Shown: positions 1-11,934, counted from the first letter of the stretch. The stretch: 64,000 nucleotides of DNA from Halichoerus grypus (GCF_964656455.1 NC_135726.1:27105168-27169167); one strand, 5' to 3'. Notes: generated by a model not told the origin, from the letters alone. Numbers and translations: made by a program.

Positions 1-1829
1 AAGAAAACTGAGAAGAAAATAAAAAGCATCACACGTTTGAGGTCCAAATGTGGCCTGCCTGGGTGCTGTCTCGTTATAACCCCTGGGCTGGGTAAATCCA
101 CAGCAGAGAATTAAAGAATTGTAGAGCAGGGAGTGTCCCCTCACTCATATAGGTAAACTGAGGCCCAAAGTACTCTCAGCTTCTAGCTCTTGCTCTGCTG
201 GGTAGTTTCCTGAGAACACGAGCAGCCCTTCAGGCTCATTTCCTCTTTGGGGCCCAGGCAAGAACTTAACCGTGGGGCTCAGTTTCCTAATTTGCACACA
301 GGAACGTTGAGGCCAAGTTTGGTGGCTGCCTGGGGCCACAGCGTGTGGGGGTAATTAGGGTTTGTAAACAACTTTGAAGCTTCTAAGAGTAAGTACCCAG
401 CAAAGTTCAGAAGGGGATTTCAAAGGGCTTGTTTCTTCAAGCGCCACCACTGTATCTGTCCCAACCTCTCCCCATCTCCAGGGGGCTTTACCCAGATGGG
501 AAATGAACAAGAGGCTGCCTGCCCTCTGCTGCGGGATTCCAGAAAGCCCCTCCGTATATTCACGTCTCCCCACCAACCTGTCCTTTCCTTCCCTCCTTTC
601 TGTTCCCCTTTTCTTCCTTCGCAAACACGCCGTGAGCCCTTCCAGGTGCCAGTCACAGTAAGTCACAGCGCCGGCTCTAGGCATGCAGCCTGGTGGGGCT
701 CCTGCAGCCCAGGGAGTCAGAACCACACGTGCAGCACACGTAACAAGACAGAACCTTTGGAGAGAGGGTCATAGGAGCAAATAACCTATCTGGGGGTTCA
801 GGCCCCCTCAGCGCCCCCCTCCCATCCTAAATAAGTGAATGCTTCAGCTGAAACCTGTAGTTGAGCAGGAGTTAGCCAGAGCGAAAAGGAGAGTGGGGGG
901 AGATAGTCTAGGTAGAAGGAGCTTCCACGATCAGGGGCTGGAGGAGGTATATAAGGGAGCTCTAAGTGTTCACACACCTGAGAGATGCCCACTGGCAGGG
1001 GCCTCGGAGCTGTCAGAGGGGGCAGGGTGGGAGCAAGAATTCCTGTCCCCCCAAATGTCCTTCTAGCTAGACTAAGAATTAAATTGACTTGAGACAGGTT
1101 AATAGAAAATCAAACTTAATAGCGTAGGGCTGGGGGAATCCACACACACGTGGAAATTCCAAAGACAGTCCGGCAAAATGAAGCATGTGTGTCATCCCGA
1201 ACTGAGGGAGAAGTGGGTAGGGGCCTGGGACTTCAGAGTGAAGGAATGCACTTTATGGGGCCATAAGAAGAAAAGCAGATGTTCAGTAATTAGATGGTTA
1301 CCCTGCCATACAGATGTCACTCAGATAAAATTTAGCTCTGGTAATAACCCTTATGCTGTAAAAGACCCCCAATTCAGATTCTTCTAGGTAATTGGAGGAG
1401 GGGCAGAGTTTCTCTTGAGCCCGCAGGGTCTTGATCGCCTTCAGCTCAACATAGTCTTCATGCCAAAGTAGCCCATCTCAGGATGACCTGTCCTCACCCC
1501 CTAACACAGCCCCAGGCTGAGTGGTGGATGCGAGGCAAGGAAGCGGATAGGAGCCTGCTCACAGGGGGCCCTCAGAGTGAGCGCAAGGATTGACTGACAG
1601 ATTGATTTTACTTTTTAACTGTTTACCCTGAAGGTAATAGCGTAATAAGAAGTTTCTGAATGTCAACCCGAAAGGATATGTTAGGATTTTTTGATTGCGT
1701 TTTTTTTAGAACTCAGTGGTTATTTCCCTAGGTTGATCTTAAAGGAAAAGCCTGGCAAATGAATCCCTTCTAATTCTGTTCTTCTGTGATCTTCAAATCC
1801 CCTTTCTGCACATTTTCTGTGTCCCAAGA

Positions 1830-1990
1830 CACCACTACATTACCCGTGCAGTGGGTACTATTGTAAATCCATATTTGTGAGGAGAACACTGGCCCCGAGA
1901 GGTCATCTGCTAAGGTCACCCAGCCAGGAAGGGGCAGAGTGGGGATCTGAATCCTAGTCTATTTGTTTCCAAACCCTGGGCTCTGTCTAC
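1830..1990 (-). repeat. MIR relic
   Basis: Reads as the reverse complement of the MIR core: ATTGTAAATCC, then GAGAACACTGG, GGTCACCCAGCCAGG, GGGGCAGAGTGGGG and CTGAATCCTAGTCT, the order seen in antisense MIRs. It is old and has no recognisable ends. Confidence 0.6.
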
Positions 1991-2819
1991 AAGAAGGGCA
2001 TGATCAAGATAATGACCGACAGCCCGGTGATGACCCACATCAGCCAGGTCCCGTGGTAGAAAAAACCCCTATCTGTAGAAATCTCCCTGCAAGTGTTGGA
2101 TGGAGAAAAAAAAAATCCCATCTCTAACAGCAACCTCTGCACGGAGGTGGTTCTAGGGGCAGCTTGGAGAAGCAGCAGCTCCTCTCTGCCTGTGCTTGCA
2201 TACTAATGAGGCAGGGACGCCAGTGGCTAATTAACGAGGGCCTGACCTCCAGGGTTCTCAGGATGCCAGCTTTTGTCCAAGTCTTTTCTCCTTCAGAGAA
2301 CACTGAGCTTGTTCCTAGACCGGATGCAGCACAAAAGGGCCTTTCAGGGCCTCCTCTGAATGAAGCGTTCTGTTCCCACCACAGCTTTTTAAAGACTTGG
2401 GGAGAAAACAGCAACCCAGAGGGACTAAGAAGTTCTGTTCTTCAAGGATGGGCAGGCGGCACGCTGCAAAGTCCCAGGACAGGCTTGCCCTGGGCCGGGC
2501 ACCGGCTGCTGGCGGCTCAGAGAGGGGGCAGAGGTGCTGGCCTGGGCCTGGGCCTGAGCTGAGTCACGTTCCCAGCTCCCATGGTAAATTATCGCCCTTG
2601 GTTTACAGCTAGTAAACCCAAAAGGAGACTGTTCACTGGGATGGGTCTGGTCCAGATGCACCAGGAGATGCAGATCCTATTCTTTTCAGTCCCCAGAGGG
2701 GTCCAAAGAGGGCTCAGCCTGGGATTAATGCCATGGGTTTCTCTGTAGGAAGGCTAGGTCTGTGGTAGAGGATTTAGACCACTCATCTACATGCAGAGAG
2801 AGATGACAGAATAACACAA

Positions 2820-3500
2820 ATGGCTTTTAGAGCAAGTGATAAGATACTCATCTACGCTTATAATAATAGAAGTGCAAATTAAAACTACAACCAGATATCA
2901 TTTAAAAAAAGTCTATCTGATTGGCAGAGATCCGAAAATGTGAAGTATGTGTGTGCAGAGGCAGTGAGGAGCCAGGCATGCGCAGCCTGCGGGCCAACCA
3001 CAGTCACATCCACAATGGGGAAGGCATGTGGACTTCCACGGAGCACCTCCACTTGTGGGAAATTATCCTATATATTTATTTACACAGTGTGCATGAAGAA
3101 GTGGGTGCAATTCATTGTAATTTTGCTTATAAAAGATTGGAAAAGCACTGTGTATGACAATAGGGACTGGTTCAAAGAATTATGACACATCAATGCAATG
3201 GAATTCTAGGCAGCCCTTAAAGACATGAGGTAGCCCCATATGTCCCCATATGGAAGGATCATGAAGAGATATAGTGTTAACTGAGGAAAAGCAAGGTGCA
3301 GAATGCTGTGCACAGCAAGGATGCCATCATTTGTGGTGGGAAAGTGGGAAGAGGCTACCTAGATATCCACATTTGTATATGGACAGAATACATCTGCAAG
3401 GAGAGGCAAAAAACACATAATGGTGGTGGTTACTTCTGAGAGGGGGGCTGAGGAGCTGAGGGTCTGCTCGGCCGGGAGGCAGACTTACACTGGAGGCTTG
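2820..3500 (+). repeat. Old L1-type 3' segment
   Basis: The order GACAATAGGGACTGGTTC, CAATGCAATGGAATTCTAGG, CAGCCCTTAAAGACATGAGG, GGAAAAGCAAGGTGCAGAAT and GTGGTTACTTCTGAGAGG matches the 3' part of old L1/HAL1-class LINEs. The exact subfamily is not assigned. Confidence 0.5.
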
Positions 3501-3529
3501 TCTATAGCATTTGAATTAGTTTTACCTTA

Positions 3530-3636
3530 GGGGCGCCTGGCTGGCTCAGTTGGTAGAACACGTGCGTCTTGATCTCAGGGTTGTGAGTTTGAGCCCCATG
3601 TTAGGTGTAGAGATGACTTTAAAAAAAAAAAAAACA
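3530..3636 (+). mobile_element. Can-SINE, short old subtype
   Basis: Head GGGGCGCCTGGCTGGCTCAG, body TTGATCTCAGGGTTGTGAG and an A-tail. It is flanked by a diverged TSD (3512-3526 TGAATTAGTTTTACC, 3641-3655 TGAATTACTTCTACC). The short form lacks the long pyrimidine segment of the younger copies. Confidence 0.85.
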
Positions 3637-3662
3637 AGGGTGAATTACTTCTACCGTACTAC

Positions 3663-3795
3663 TTTTTCAAAAGAAAAGAAGGAAAGGAGGGAGGGAGGGA
3701 GGAAGGAAGAGAGGGACAGAGGGAGGGACAGAGGGAGGGAGGAAAGAGATAGAGAGAGAGGGAGGAAGGAAAGGAAGAAACAAAGAAAAGTGTAG
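3663..3795 (+). repeat. Purine-only GA/GGAA low-complexity tract
   Basis: Almost uninterrupted purines on the plus strand, mixing GGGA, GGAA and GA units for about 130 bases. It follows a SINE A-tail, a common birthplace for such tracts. Confidence 0.8.
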
Positions 3796-3991
3796 ATAGG
3801 CAAAAAGAAAAAAATGCTCAGTGGCAATGCCACAACACTAGTAAGATTTTGGCTTATATCTTTCTATCGTTTTTTAATTAATTTCAAAGTTAAAGAAAAT
3901 TTACAAGAATAATACAAAGAACTCACATATACCTTTTACTCGGATCTGCATGTTGTCACATTTACCTCTCTCTCTCTCTCTATATATATAT

Positions 3992-4198
3992 ATTTATTTT
4001 TTTAAAGATTTTATTTATTTATTTGTCAGAGAGAGAGAGAGAGAGCGTGCGCGCACAAGCAGGGGGAGCAGCAGCAGGAGAGGGAGAAGCAAGCTCTCTG
4101 CTGAGCAGGGAGCCCAACGTGGGGCTCGATCCCAGGACCCTGGGATCATGACCTGAGCTGAAGGCAGACGCTTAACTGACTGAGCCACCCAGGCGCCC
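3992..4198 (-). mobile_element. Can-SINE (SINEC)
   Basis: Antisense copy: TTTAAAGATTTTATTTATTT at the left, GAGAGA/GCGCGC segment, then GATCCCAGGACCCTGGGATC and the head complement GAGCCACCCAGGCGCC. The left edge is blurred by a (CT)n(TA)n run, so no clean TSD is visible. Confidence 0.9.
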
Positions 4199-4199
4199 T

Positions 4200-4620
4200 T
4201 ACACATGCATTTTTAAAACACAGAAATTAAATTACATTCAACAAGCTACTTTGTAACCTTTGTCCCTCCCCAGTGATATGCTGTGACCATCTTTATTTTA
4301 AAATTTTAGTTTTATTTATTTTTGAAGAGATAATACAGTCAGATGGTTCAAAATTCAAAGGGAACAAAAGGGGAGGCAGTGAAAAGTCTGTCTCCCTCCC
4401 CTGCGCCAGCCCTGCAGTTCTCCTTCTCTAAGGCAACAACTATTCCCTGGCTTTGTGTCTCCTTCTGCTATTTTATATACACATCTGATGAGAGACCAGT
4501 GAGGCCAGCGTGTGGTGACCATCTTAATGAGCAGTATGTGGAGGGCTCCCCACTGACATCGTTGTTTTAGGAGGGTGGCCAGAGGCCTGCAGCTTCCCAG
4601 GATCTTTTAAGAGCCTCCCT
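4200..4620. other. Intergenic DNA, old repeat fragments
   Basis: No gene recognised. The sequence around 4200-4570 resembles old LINE 3' material (a TACAGTCAGATGGTTCAAAA-type segment) but is not assigned. Confidence 0.4.
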
Positions 4621-4821
4621 TTTTTTTTTTTTTTTTTTTAAGGTTTTATTTATTTGAGAGAGAGAGAATGAGAGAGAGAGCACATGAGAGGGGGGAGGGT
4701 CAGAGGGAGAAGCAGACTCCCCGCCGAGCAGGGAGCCCGATGCGGGACTCGATCCAGGGACTCCAGGATCATGACCTGAGCCGAAGGCAGTCGCTTAACC
4801 AACTGAGCCACCCAGGCGCCC
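4621..4821 (-). mobile_element. Can-SINE, left member of a head-to-tail pair
   Basis: A poly-T run of 19 is followed by AAGGTTTTATTTATTTGAG and the complement of the SINE head ending at CCACCCAGGCGCC. It abuts another antisense copy at 4825. TTAAGAG before the pair and again after it (about 5028-5034) may be the outer TSD. Confidence 0.92.
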
Positions 4822-4824
4822 TCC

Positions 4825-5027
4825 CCTTTTTTTTTTTTTTTTTAAGATTTTATCTATTTATTTGAGAGAGAGCAAGTGCACATAAGGGTGGGGGGGGGGG
4901 CAGAGGGAGAGGGAGAAGCAGGCTTCCCGCTGAGCAGGGAGCCCGATGCGGGGCTTGATCCCAGGGTCCTGGGATCGTGACCTGAGCTGAAGGCAGACGC
5001 TTAACCGACTGAGCCACCCAGGTGCCC
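4825..5027 (-). mobile_element. Can-SINE, right member of a pair
   Basis: Second antisense copy directly following the first; it carries a G10 run at about 4891-4900 and ends with GAGCCACCCAGGTGCCC. The two probably arose by insertion of one copy next to the tail of the other. Confidence 0.92.
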
Positions 5028-5034
5028 TTAAGAG

Positions 5035-5880
5035 ATTCCTTTTGATCCTTCTAGAAACAGCCAGGTTTCTCCTGGAACCCAGCCTGATGGATGAGCTCAA
5101 CCTCCTCGCTCAGGGTTCCTCTGCCCCAGGAATTCCTGCCCTGCTGAGACATTGTCACCACCACAATCCTCGCCCTAAACAGTCTTGTCCTGCCTCACTG
5201 CCTGCAACTGTGGGAACAGGCCCTTTATATGCACAATGTCATCTTCAAAGTGCTTTTAGCTTGTTAATTGGCCACGATTCACATTAAGATGACTAAAGAT
5301 CCCACACATGCCCAACAGGGGAGGGCTGATGTCACTGGCCTTGGGAACACCTTGCTGGCAACTCACTGTGGAAAGCACCCTCCCCCCGCCGCGGCCACCG
5401 GCTCTGAGTGATAGCTGATCCTGGGAGAGGATCCCAGCTTCCCCACTTTAATGTCATCTCTGGGAGCCTCAATTATTTTGGTCAGAGAAATGGGGGTGAT
5501 AACGTTGTCAGGAGCACTCATCACACAGAGTGGCTGGTGCGGGGTAGCTGTTCCATAAATGTTGGTTTCCTTCACGCTCAGAAGTTACTTCCTCCACAGG
5601 GCATTTCTTGTCATCTTTCTTCTAACCTCCAGAACATCCCATATGTTCCTCTTTTAACCCTGATCGGTCCGTTCTCTGCCTTGTATTACGGTGAATTGTG
5701 CCCCTGCTGCAGCTGTTAAGTCATCGAGCACGGGGCTTACGTGTAAGGCATCCTCACACCTCTCTCGGTAGGAAGCCCGGGGCCCACTGTGAAATTCAGT
5801 AAACATGTGCGCGCCCGAGAGGCAGCACGAGCACTGTACAAGGGCAAAGGGCCCCAGAGCCCCACTCCGTGGGCGCAGCC
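5035..5880. other. Intergenic DNA, no feature recognised
   Basis: No recognisable gene or repeat. A short GC-rich patch at about 5380-5402 is too small to be a CpG island. Confidence 0.4.
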
Positions 5881-6075
5881 CCGGTCCCGTCATTCACTAG
5901 CTATGGGATCTTAGGTGAGCTACTTACCTCTTCATGCCCGGGAGTCCTGATCTGTAAAAGGGGAATAATTAATAATAGCGCCGACATCAAAAGCTTGTTG
6001 CAAAGAGTAAATAAGTTAATGTGCACAGAACAGCAGCTGCCACATGGTAAGAGCTTTATAGCTCTTGGCTACTGT
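5880..6075 (+). repeat. MIR
   Basis: Order TCATTCACTAGCTATGGGAT, CTTAGGTGAGCTACTTACCT, CTGATCTGTAAAAGGGGAAT, GTTGCAAAGAGTAAATAAG follows the sense MIR consensus. Confidence 0.75.
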
Positions 6076-6463
6076 TAGACTAGCATCCAGCAAAGGCCCC
6101 TTCCCCTGGTGTGGCCTCCGTACATGTTTGTTAAGCTGAACTGAGAAGACTGTATCCCCCACCCTGTCCTCACGAACACACACACTTGGCCGATTTTCTG
6201 AAATGCTACCATTCCTAGTTCATTCTTTGGAGTTCAGGTATTCTACCTTATTAAAATGCAATGTTGATTTCAAATGTTAGTCGGACACTTTCTATGTGAA
6301 AGGCTTTGTACAGGAATACCACTCCGTGGCCTTAAAGTGGGAGGAGAGGACTTACTTATACACAGACTGTCTTCAGAAGGAGATCCAGGAAACTGGTCTC
6401 AGGAGGGTCTCTAGGGAGGGGATCCTATGGCAAGGACTGGGGTGGGAGGGGGACTTCCTTTTC

Positions 6464-6657
6464 TTTTTTAAAGATTTTATTTATTTATTTGACAGACAGA
6501 GAGATAGCAAGAGCAGGAACACAAGCAGGGCGAGTGGGAGAGGGAGAAGCAGGCTTCCCGCCGAACAGGGAGCCCGATGTGGGACTCGATCCCAGGACCC
6601 TGGGATCATGACCTGAGCCGAAGGCAGACGCTTAACGACTGAGCCACCCAGGCGCCC
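6464..6657 (-). mobile_element. Can-SINE with 14-bp TSD
   Basis: Antisense copy bounded by GGGACTTCCTTTTC at 6450-6463 and 6658-6671. The identical duplicated target indicates a fairly recent insertion. Confidence 0.95.
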
Positions 6658-6689
6658 GGGACTTCCTTTTCAATGTATATTCTTTAAAA

Positions 6690-7610
6690 ATATATTCTTT
6701 TGTACCATGGTAAAATATACATGACTTAAATGTTACCTTTTTTTTTTTTTTAAGATTTATTTGAGAGAGAATGAGCAGGATGAGGGACAGAGAGAGAGTG
6801 AGAAGCAGACTTCCTGCTGAGCAGGGAGCCCAATGCGGGACTTGATCCCAGGACCCTGGGATCATGACCTAAGCCGAAGGCAGACGCTTAACCGACTGAG
6901 CCACTCAGGCGCCCTAAATGTTACCTTTTTAACCATTTTTAAGTATACAATTCAGTGCCATTAAGCACATTATCAGTGTTAACTAGCCATCACCACTATG
7001 TCCGGAACTTTTTTCTCATCCCATACAGAAATTATACTCATTAAACAATAACTCCCCATTCTGCCTCCTCCACACCCCCCAGCCCTGGTAACCTCTATTC
7101 TACTCTGTATTTGTCTATTTTTGTACCTCATATAAGTGGAACCATACAATATTTGTTTTGTGTCTGCCTTACTTCACTTGGCTTAATATCTTCAAGGTTC
7201 CTCCATGTTGAAACATGGAGGCAGTCCTTTTTAGGCCTGAATATTATTCCATGGTATGAATCTTATTGATTTATCCATTCATCTGTTTGATTTATCCATT
7301 CATCTGTTGATAGCGACTTGGGTTGTTACCACTTTTTGGCTACCGTGAGTAATGCTGTATGAACACTGTTGGACAAATACCTGTTTGAGTCCCTGTCTTC
7401 AATTCCTTTGGGTATATCCCCATAAGTGGAATTTCTGGATCATGTGGTAATTCTATATTTCATGTTTTGAGGAATCATCCTACTGCTTTCCACAGCGGCG
7501 GCACCATTTTGCATTCCCACCAACAGGGCACGAAGGTTCCCATTTCTTCACATCTTTGTTATATATGTTTTTATATATTTTAATTTGATAGGGTATCAAA
7601 CCATTACTGC
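6690..7610 (-). repeat. Old L1 3' end, antisense, interrupted by a SINE
   Basis: TTTAAGTATACAATTCAG, TTAAACAATAACTCCCCATT, CTCATATAAGTGGAACCATA, ATTCCATGGTATGAATC and CTTTGGGTATATCCC follow the reverse complement of L1 ORF2 end plus 3' UTR. A SINE interrupts it at 6741-6914. Confidence 0.75.
6741..6914 (-). mobile_element. Can-SINE inserted in an L1
   Basis: Antisense copy with TAAATGTTACCTTTT on both sides (6727 and 6915). The body is slightly shortened relative to neighbours. Confidence 0.93.
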
Positions 7611-8003
7611 TTCAATAATACATTAAATATTCCGAGAAGTCAGCGTTCCAAAGAGGTGAGGGTGCATGAGTGGACAAGACAGCAATGATGAAACAGGCAG
7701 CAGCCCTCTATTCAGCGGGAATGCATGACGGAGAATCCAGATTATTGAATTCAAGTATCGGTTCTGCGTTATATTGGCTGCATTGTCACACCCCCTCTTT
7801 GGGACATGGTTTTCTCAGAGGTCAGATGGAAGTGTTACATGAGGCCCTCCTGAGTTCCCTTCCTGCCGTATCTGCCAAGAAGCCCACACAGAGAGGTCAT
7901 AAGAGAAGTGTGGACAATGTGCCCCTCCAAGTTAGATTCCCGGTTTACATCTCCCACCTCCCTTGCCTGCTGGCTTCCACTGGCTTAGGTGATGCAGGAG
8001 ACT

Positions 8004-8020
8004 GGGGGGGGGGGGGGGGG
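8004..8020 (+). repeat. Homopolymer G17
   Basis: Seventeen consecutive G residues followed by AGGAGAG. Such a run can form G-quadruplexes and is error-prone in assembly. Confidence 0.95.
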
Positions 8021-8154
8021 AGGAGAGCATGGTGGGGGTCTTCAGCGCTCAGCTCCCTCCTTGCGCTGCCACCTCGGTGAAAGCAGCTCCAGCCAGGTTC
8101 CCCTTCACTGGGCTCCTGAAACATGGTTCCTTACCCTGGGGAAGGGTTAGGAGT

Positions 8155-8615
8155 GGTGCGTTCGTTTCCCAGGGCTGCCATTACAACGTACCATAGACTG
8201 GGTGGCTTAAACAACAGAAATTTATTCTCTCACAGTTCTGGAAGCTAGTGGTCTGACATCAAGGTCTCTGTAGGATTGATTCCTTCTGGGGGCCATGAGA
8301 GGGAATCTGGTCCATGCTCTTCCCTTCTTCCTGGGGTTTGTTGGCCATCTTTGGCTTGTAGAAGCATCACCCTGATCTCTGCCTTCATCTTCACGTGACA
8401 TTCTCTCTGTGTGAGTCTGTATCCAAATTTCCCCCTTTTATAAGGAAACCAGCTGTGTGGATGATGATCCCATAATGACCTCTCTTAAACTTGATGATCT
8501 CTGCGAAGACCCTCTCCAAATAAGGTCACATTCTGAGGTTCTGGGGGTGAGGACTCCAACATACCTTTTTTGGGGGAGGAGGGACACAATTCAGTCCATA
8601 GCGGGTGGTCAATGC
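8155..8615. repeat. Old L1-type repeat
   Basis: GCTGCCATTACAACGTACCA, ACTGGGTGGCTTAAACAACA, CTTGTAGAAGCATCACCCTG, CTCCAAATAAGGTCACATTC and ACACAATTCAGTCCATAGC are landmarks of a very common mammalian repeat that I associate with L1-class LINEs. The subfamily is uncertain. Confidence 0.65.
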
Positions 8616-8619
8616 TTCC

Positions 8620-9800
8620 ACTGCGGCTCCCTGACCCTGTGTTGGTTTCCCAACTCCTGCCCACACCTCTGTAAATAGTTCCTTGGTTCAGTTTCTCACA
8701 ATCCTGGTTGAGAACGTGCCTCTGTGTCCTGCAGGGACCCGTCAAGCCTTAGCATCTTGGCCAGTTTGTTTTTGTCTGTTCTTAAAAAAAAAAAAAAGAA
8801 AAAGAAAAAAAAGCCCTGATCTTTGCTTCCGGGTGTCGCTTCTGGAGAATTCGGCAGGTGAGGGGAAGGGCTTCTGTGTTCGTTTGGGGATGGGGGGAGC
8901 GTTCAAAATAGATCACATCTGCAGTCTCCTCAAGCAAGAAGTCATAGTAAAGTGTGCCCACACATTCCAAGAAAGCCTTGAAGGGTCCACCTAGGGGTGT
9001 TCAGCATAAAGAAGCTACGGAGGGATGAGGATCTATCTTCAAATACCTGAAGAGCCGACAAGGGGAAGAGTCATGAAGTCAATCTATTTCTACAGAGAGA
9101 CTGATATGTGGCTCAGTATAGTATCACGAGTAAGAGATTACTTATGTAAGTTTATATAAAAGATATATATATATAATATAAACAGATTTATGTAAATAAT
9201 ATAAAGTAAGTAAGAGATTTCTGAGAATCGTGTGAATTGTGGGCATCCCAGTCACGGGAAGTATTCAAACAGGGGCTAGATGGTCAGAAGCCGGGGCTGG
9301 TGATCTCTCCCCTTTCATACTGGCAAATGCCATGATTGTAGAAACGGGATTGCAATTTCTTTAGCCTGCTCTGCCCCCTGAAGATATGAGGCTCACATCT
9401 CCAAAGCTGCACAGTGCTTTCAGATCTAAGAATTTATACCAAGGTAGAAAAACTCAAACTTCCAGAGCAGGTGCCCCAGCCATTGGCTTCCCACCCAAAT
9501 GGGTAATTACTAAAGCTGAGTCAAGCCTCAGCCAGCGTCTGATGCTGCCCACACCCAGGTATGGCTCCAGGGGGCTATAAAGAGCACACTACTTGGAAAC
9601 TGGAACAGACTCCAGCGATCAGCTTTGATCTGCACCCTGTTGGCAGGCTGGGCTGGGAGCCGGTTTCTCTGCTCCTTGGGTGCTGGGCTAACCTCTTGGG
9701 TTACCTGTTGGGTTCTGCGGCCTCCTTTAATTTCAAAATCATTCGAAGGCTCCCAGTCCTTGTTGCCCTGGCAGAGAAGCTTGTCGCTGTCAGCACACCT
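8620..9800. other. Intergenic DNA, no gene recognised
   Basis: Contains an A-rich run (about 8784-8812) and an AT microsatellite-like patch (about 9157-9205). I see no gene. Confidence 0.4.
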
Positions 9801-9815
9801 CTGGTTACGCCTTCT

Positions 9816-9997
9816 TTTTTTTTTTTTAATTAATTTATTTATTTGTCAGAGAGAGAGAGCACAAGCAGGGGGAGCGGCAGGCAGGGCAGGCAGAGGGAGA
9901 AGCAGACTCCCCGCTGAGCAAGGAGCCCGACGCAGGACCCGATCCCAGGACCGAGCCGAAGGCAGATGCCCAACTGACCGAGCTACCCAGGTGTCCC
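9816..9997 (-). mobile_element. Can-SINE, first of two at one target
   Basis: Antisense copy between CTGGTTACGCCTTCT repeats at 9801 and 9998. A diverged internal region (GAGCTACCCAGGTGTCCC) suggests it is the older of the pair. Confidence 0.93.
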
Positions 9998-10012
9998 CTG
10001 GTTACGCCTTCT

Positions 10013-10214
10013 TCTTTTTTTTTTTTTTTTAAGATTTTATTTATTTGACAGAGAGAGACACAGCGAGAGAGGGAACACAAGCAGGGGGAGTGGGAGAGGG
10101 AGAAGCAGGCTTCCTGCTGAGCAGGGAGCCTGATGTGGGGCTCGATCCCAGGACGCTGGGATCATGACCTGAGCTGAAGGCAGACGCTTAACGACTGAGC
10201 CACCCAGGCGCCCC
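10013..10214 (-). mobile_element. Can-SINE, second of two at one target
   Basis: Antisense copy between the second and third copies of the same target (9998 and 10215). Its head GAGCCACCCAGGCGCCCC is closer to consensus, so it is probably the younger insertion. Confidence 0.93.
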
Positions 10215-10839
10215 CGGTTACGCCTTCTGATGACCACCATTTACCACCATGGGCTTGGCAGGTGTTGATGGAAGCAGGAGGAGTTTTTCATCAGTCATGA
10301 GTAGATTTGTAGATTAAAAAAAAAAAAGTCACAATTTACGTCAGTTACATAGGTATTTCAGAATCAGAAGCTGATGCTTCAAGCCAGAGAAGGTTGGAAA
10401 GAACATCAAGAAAAATTAATCGAAATGTATTTCTTTGAGTGAATTGTTTGGCAAGGCTATTATATTTGAATCATGCTAGACCAAATCTTTTCTTTATTTT
10501 CCTAAAGAGTCTTCAAATGTAACTTACTGAATAGGACTTTACATAACTGAAAGTGTGATGCCCAGCATTGCTTTATTGTTGTTATAAAAAAAAAGCGGCC
10601 TACTCCTCATCTGTGTGCAAATGGTAATCAATTCCCCATAGCTTCCCTTCTCTCTGGGAGTCTCTGGCTCACCCAGAATCATATTCGGAATCATGCCCAG
10701 AATCTCAGGCATGGTCTTGTGGGTGTCATGGTGCAAAACAAGAAAAAGAAAGAGGCACCCCTTCTCACTGCGTATTAGTACAAAACCAAACAATCTCTTT
10801 TGAATTTGTCAGTGGGGAGAAGTTATGTAGGCCAATACC

Positions 10840-11030
10840 ACAAGGTGAGAGAGATAAAGCAGGGTAATGAGAGAGGGTGAGCCTGGGGACTCAGGGTAGG
10901 CCTCTCTGAGGAGGGGGCCATTGAGCTGACATCTAATTGACACATGGGAGCCAGGCTTGACAAGATCTGGGGGCGGAGCATTCCAGGTGGAAAAGACTGT
11001 AAGGTGCTGTAGTAGGTCCTGCCGAACAGG
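10840..11030 (+). repeat. Old interspersed repeat (family A), copy 1
   Basis: TAAAGCAGGGTAATGAGAGA, CTCTCTGAGGAGG, TTGAGCTGACATCTAATTG, ATCTGGGGGCGGAGCATTC. The same landmarks recur at about 11540-11930, 15060-15340 and 19690-20060, so this is a dispersed family. I cannot name it. Confidence 0.6.
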
Positions 11031-11539
11031 TATATACAATGTGGTATTGATTTATTTGAATCAGACCATCATTCACTCACCAGATATTTCAAGAGCGCCC
11101 ACTAGGTGCCAGGAACTGCTGAAGGTGCTTGGATGATGTTAGGCTGAGATGTTTCTCGTGGAGAGAACAAGAATGTTGCACAACAGTCCTGGTGTCTTTC
11201 ACCCCGGCTGCCCGGCTCTTATTCCTGGGCTAGCATCTCAGCCTCCTCTGAAGAGCTGGCCTGCTTTACTCCTTGACGTGTGATGAAAGGAGCCTGACCC
11301 AGGACTTGGCCTGTGGTTCTCCAGTGATGGACAAATCTCTGATTCAGGCATTCAGGATGAGGAAGTTCGTTTTTTCAGCAAATAGAAGTCACATTCTCCA
11401 TGATCAGTTCTTATGAGGGATAAAATCCTATTTCTGCTTCTACCTGCCTGACTTCTACCTCTCTCTCTCTCTTTAGGTGGGGGTGTGGGGAGCTGCTAGT
11501 TATTGGGCTTCTCTATCCGAAGCGGCCAAGACACTTGCA

Positions 11540-11930
11540 GAGCTTGCATTTGTGTGTGGAGAGCCAGACAACAAACAAGTCAAAAAATAAATAAATAAGA
11601 TATTCTCAGAAAGAGATAAACACTTTGAAGAAAATCAAGCAGCCTGGGAGACACCGAGAGAGCTGGGCCGAGGAGAGAGGTATTGAGCTGAGACCTAACT
11701 GACGTATGGGAGCCAGACTTGACAAGATCCGGGGGCAGAGCATTCTAGGTGGAGGGAGCTCCAAGTGCAAAGGACCTGAGGTGAGGTCACACTTGGTGTG
11801 TTGGGATGGTTCACGGACACCAGAGCTCTGTAGGCCAAGTTAGGATTTTGGATTTTACTTATTGTGTAATGGGAAGCCATTGAAGAATTTTATGTATGTG
11901 ACTTAAAAATTGATGTAAAATTTTTTAAAA
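11540..11930 (+). repeat. Old interspersed repeat (family A), copy 2
   Basis: Runs AACAAACAAGTCAAAAAATA, TTGAGCTGAGACCTAACTG, GATCCGGGGGCAGAGCATTC, CAAGTGCAAAGGACCTGAGG, TAATGGGAAGCCATTGAAG. It shares a near-identical core with copy 1, 780 bases upstream. Confidence 0.65.
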
Positions 11931-11934
11931 TTTT

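Larger units (their letters stand above)
1..3529. other. Intergenic DNA, no gene recognised
   Basis: I see no exon series or coding segment that I recognise. Short open frames here lack splice context and family resemblance. The stretch holds a MIR relic (about 1830-1990) and an old L1-type 3' segment (about 2820-3500), listed separately. Around 1040-1500 the sequence looks repeat-derived but I cannot name the family. Around 2130-2600 there are homeodomain-type TAATNA cores and a TGAGTCA element near 2556. These could mark a regulatory element, but sequence alone does not show it. Confidence 0.5.

Noticed and set aside
943..957. TATATAAGG element resembling a TATA box
   Set aside because: No exon, CpG enrichment or conserved context downstream; such matches are expected by chance.
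7670..8080. 136-codon plus-strand frame
   Set aside because: Ends through the G17 run and shows no splice context or recognisable domain.
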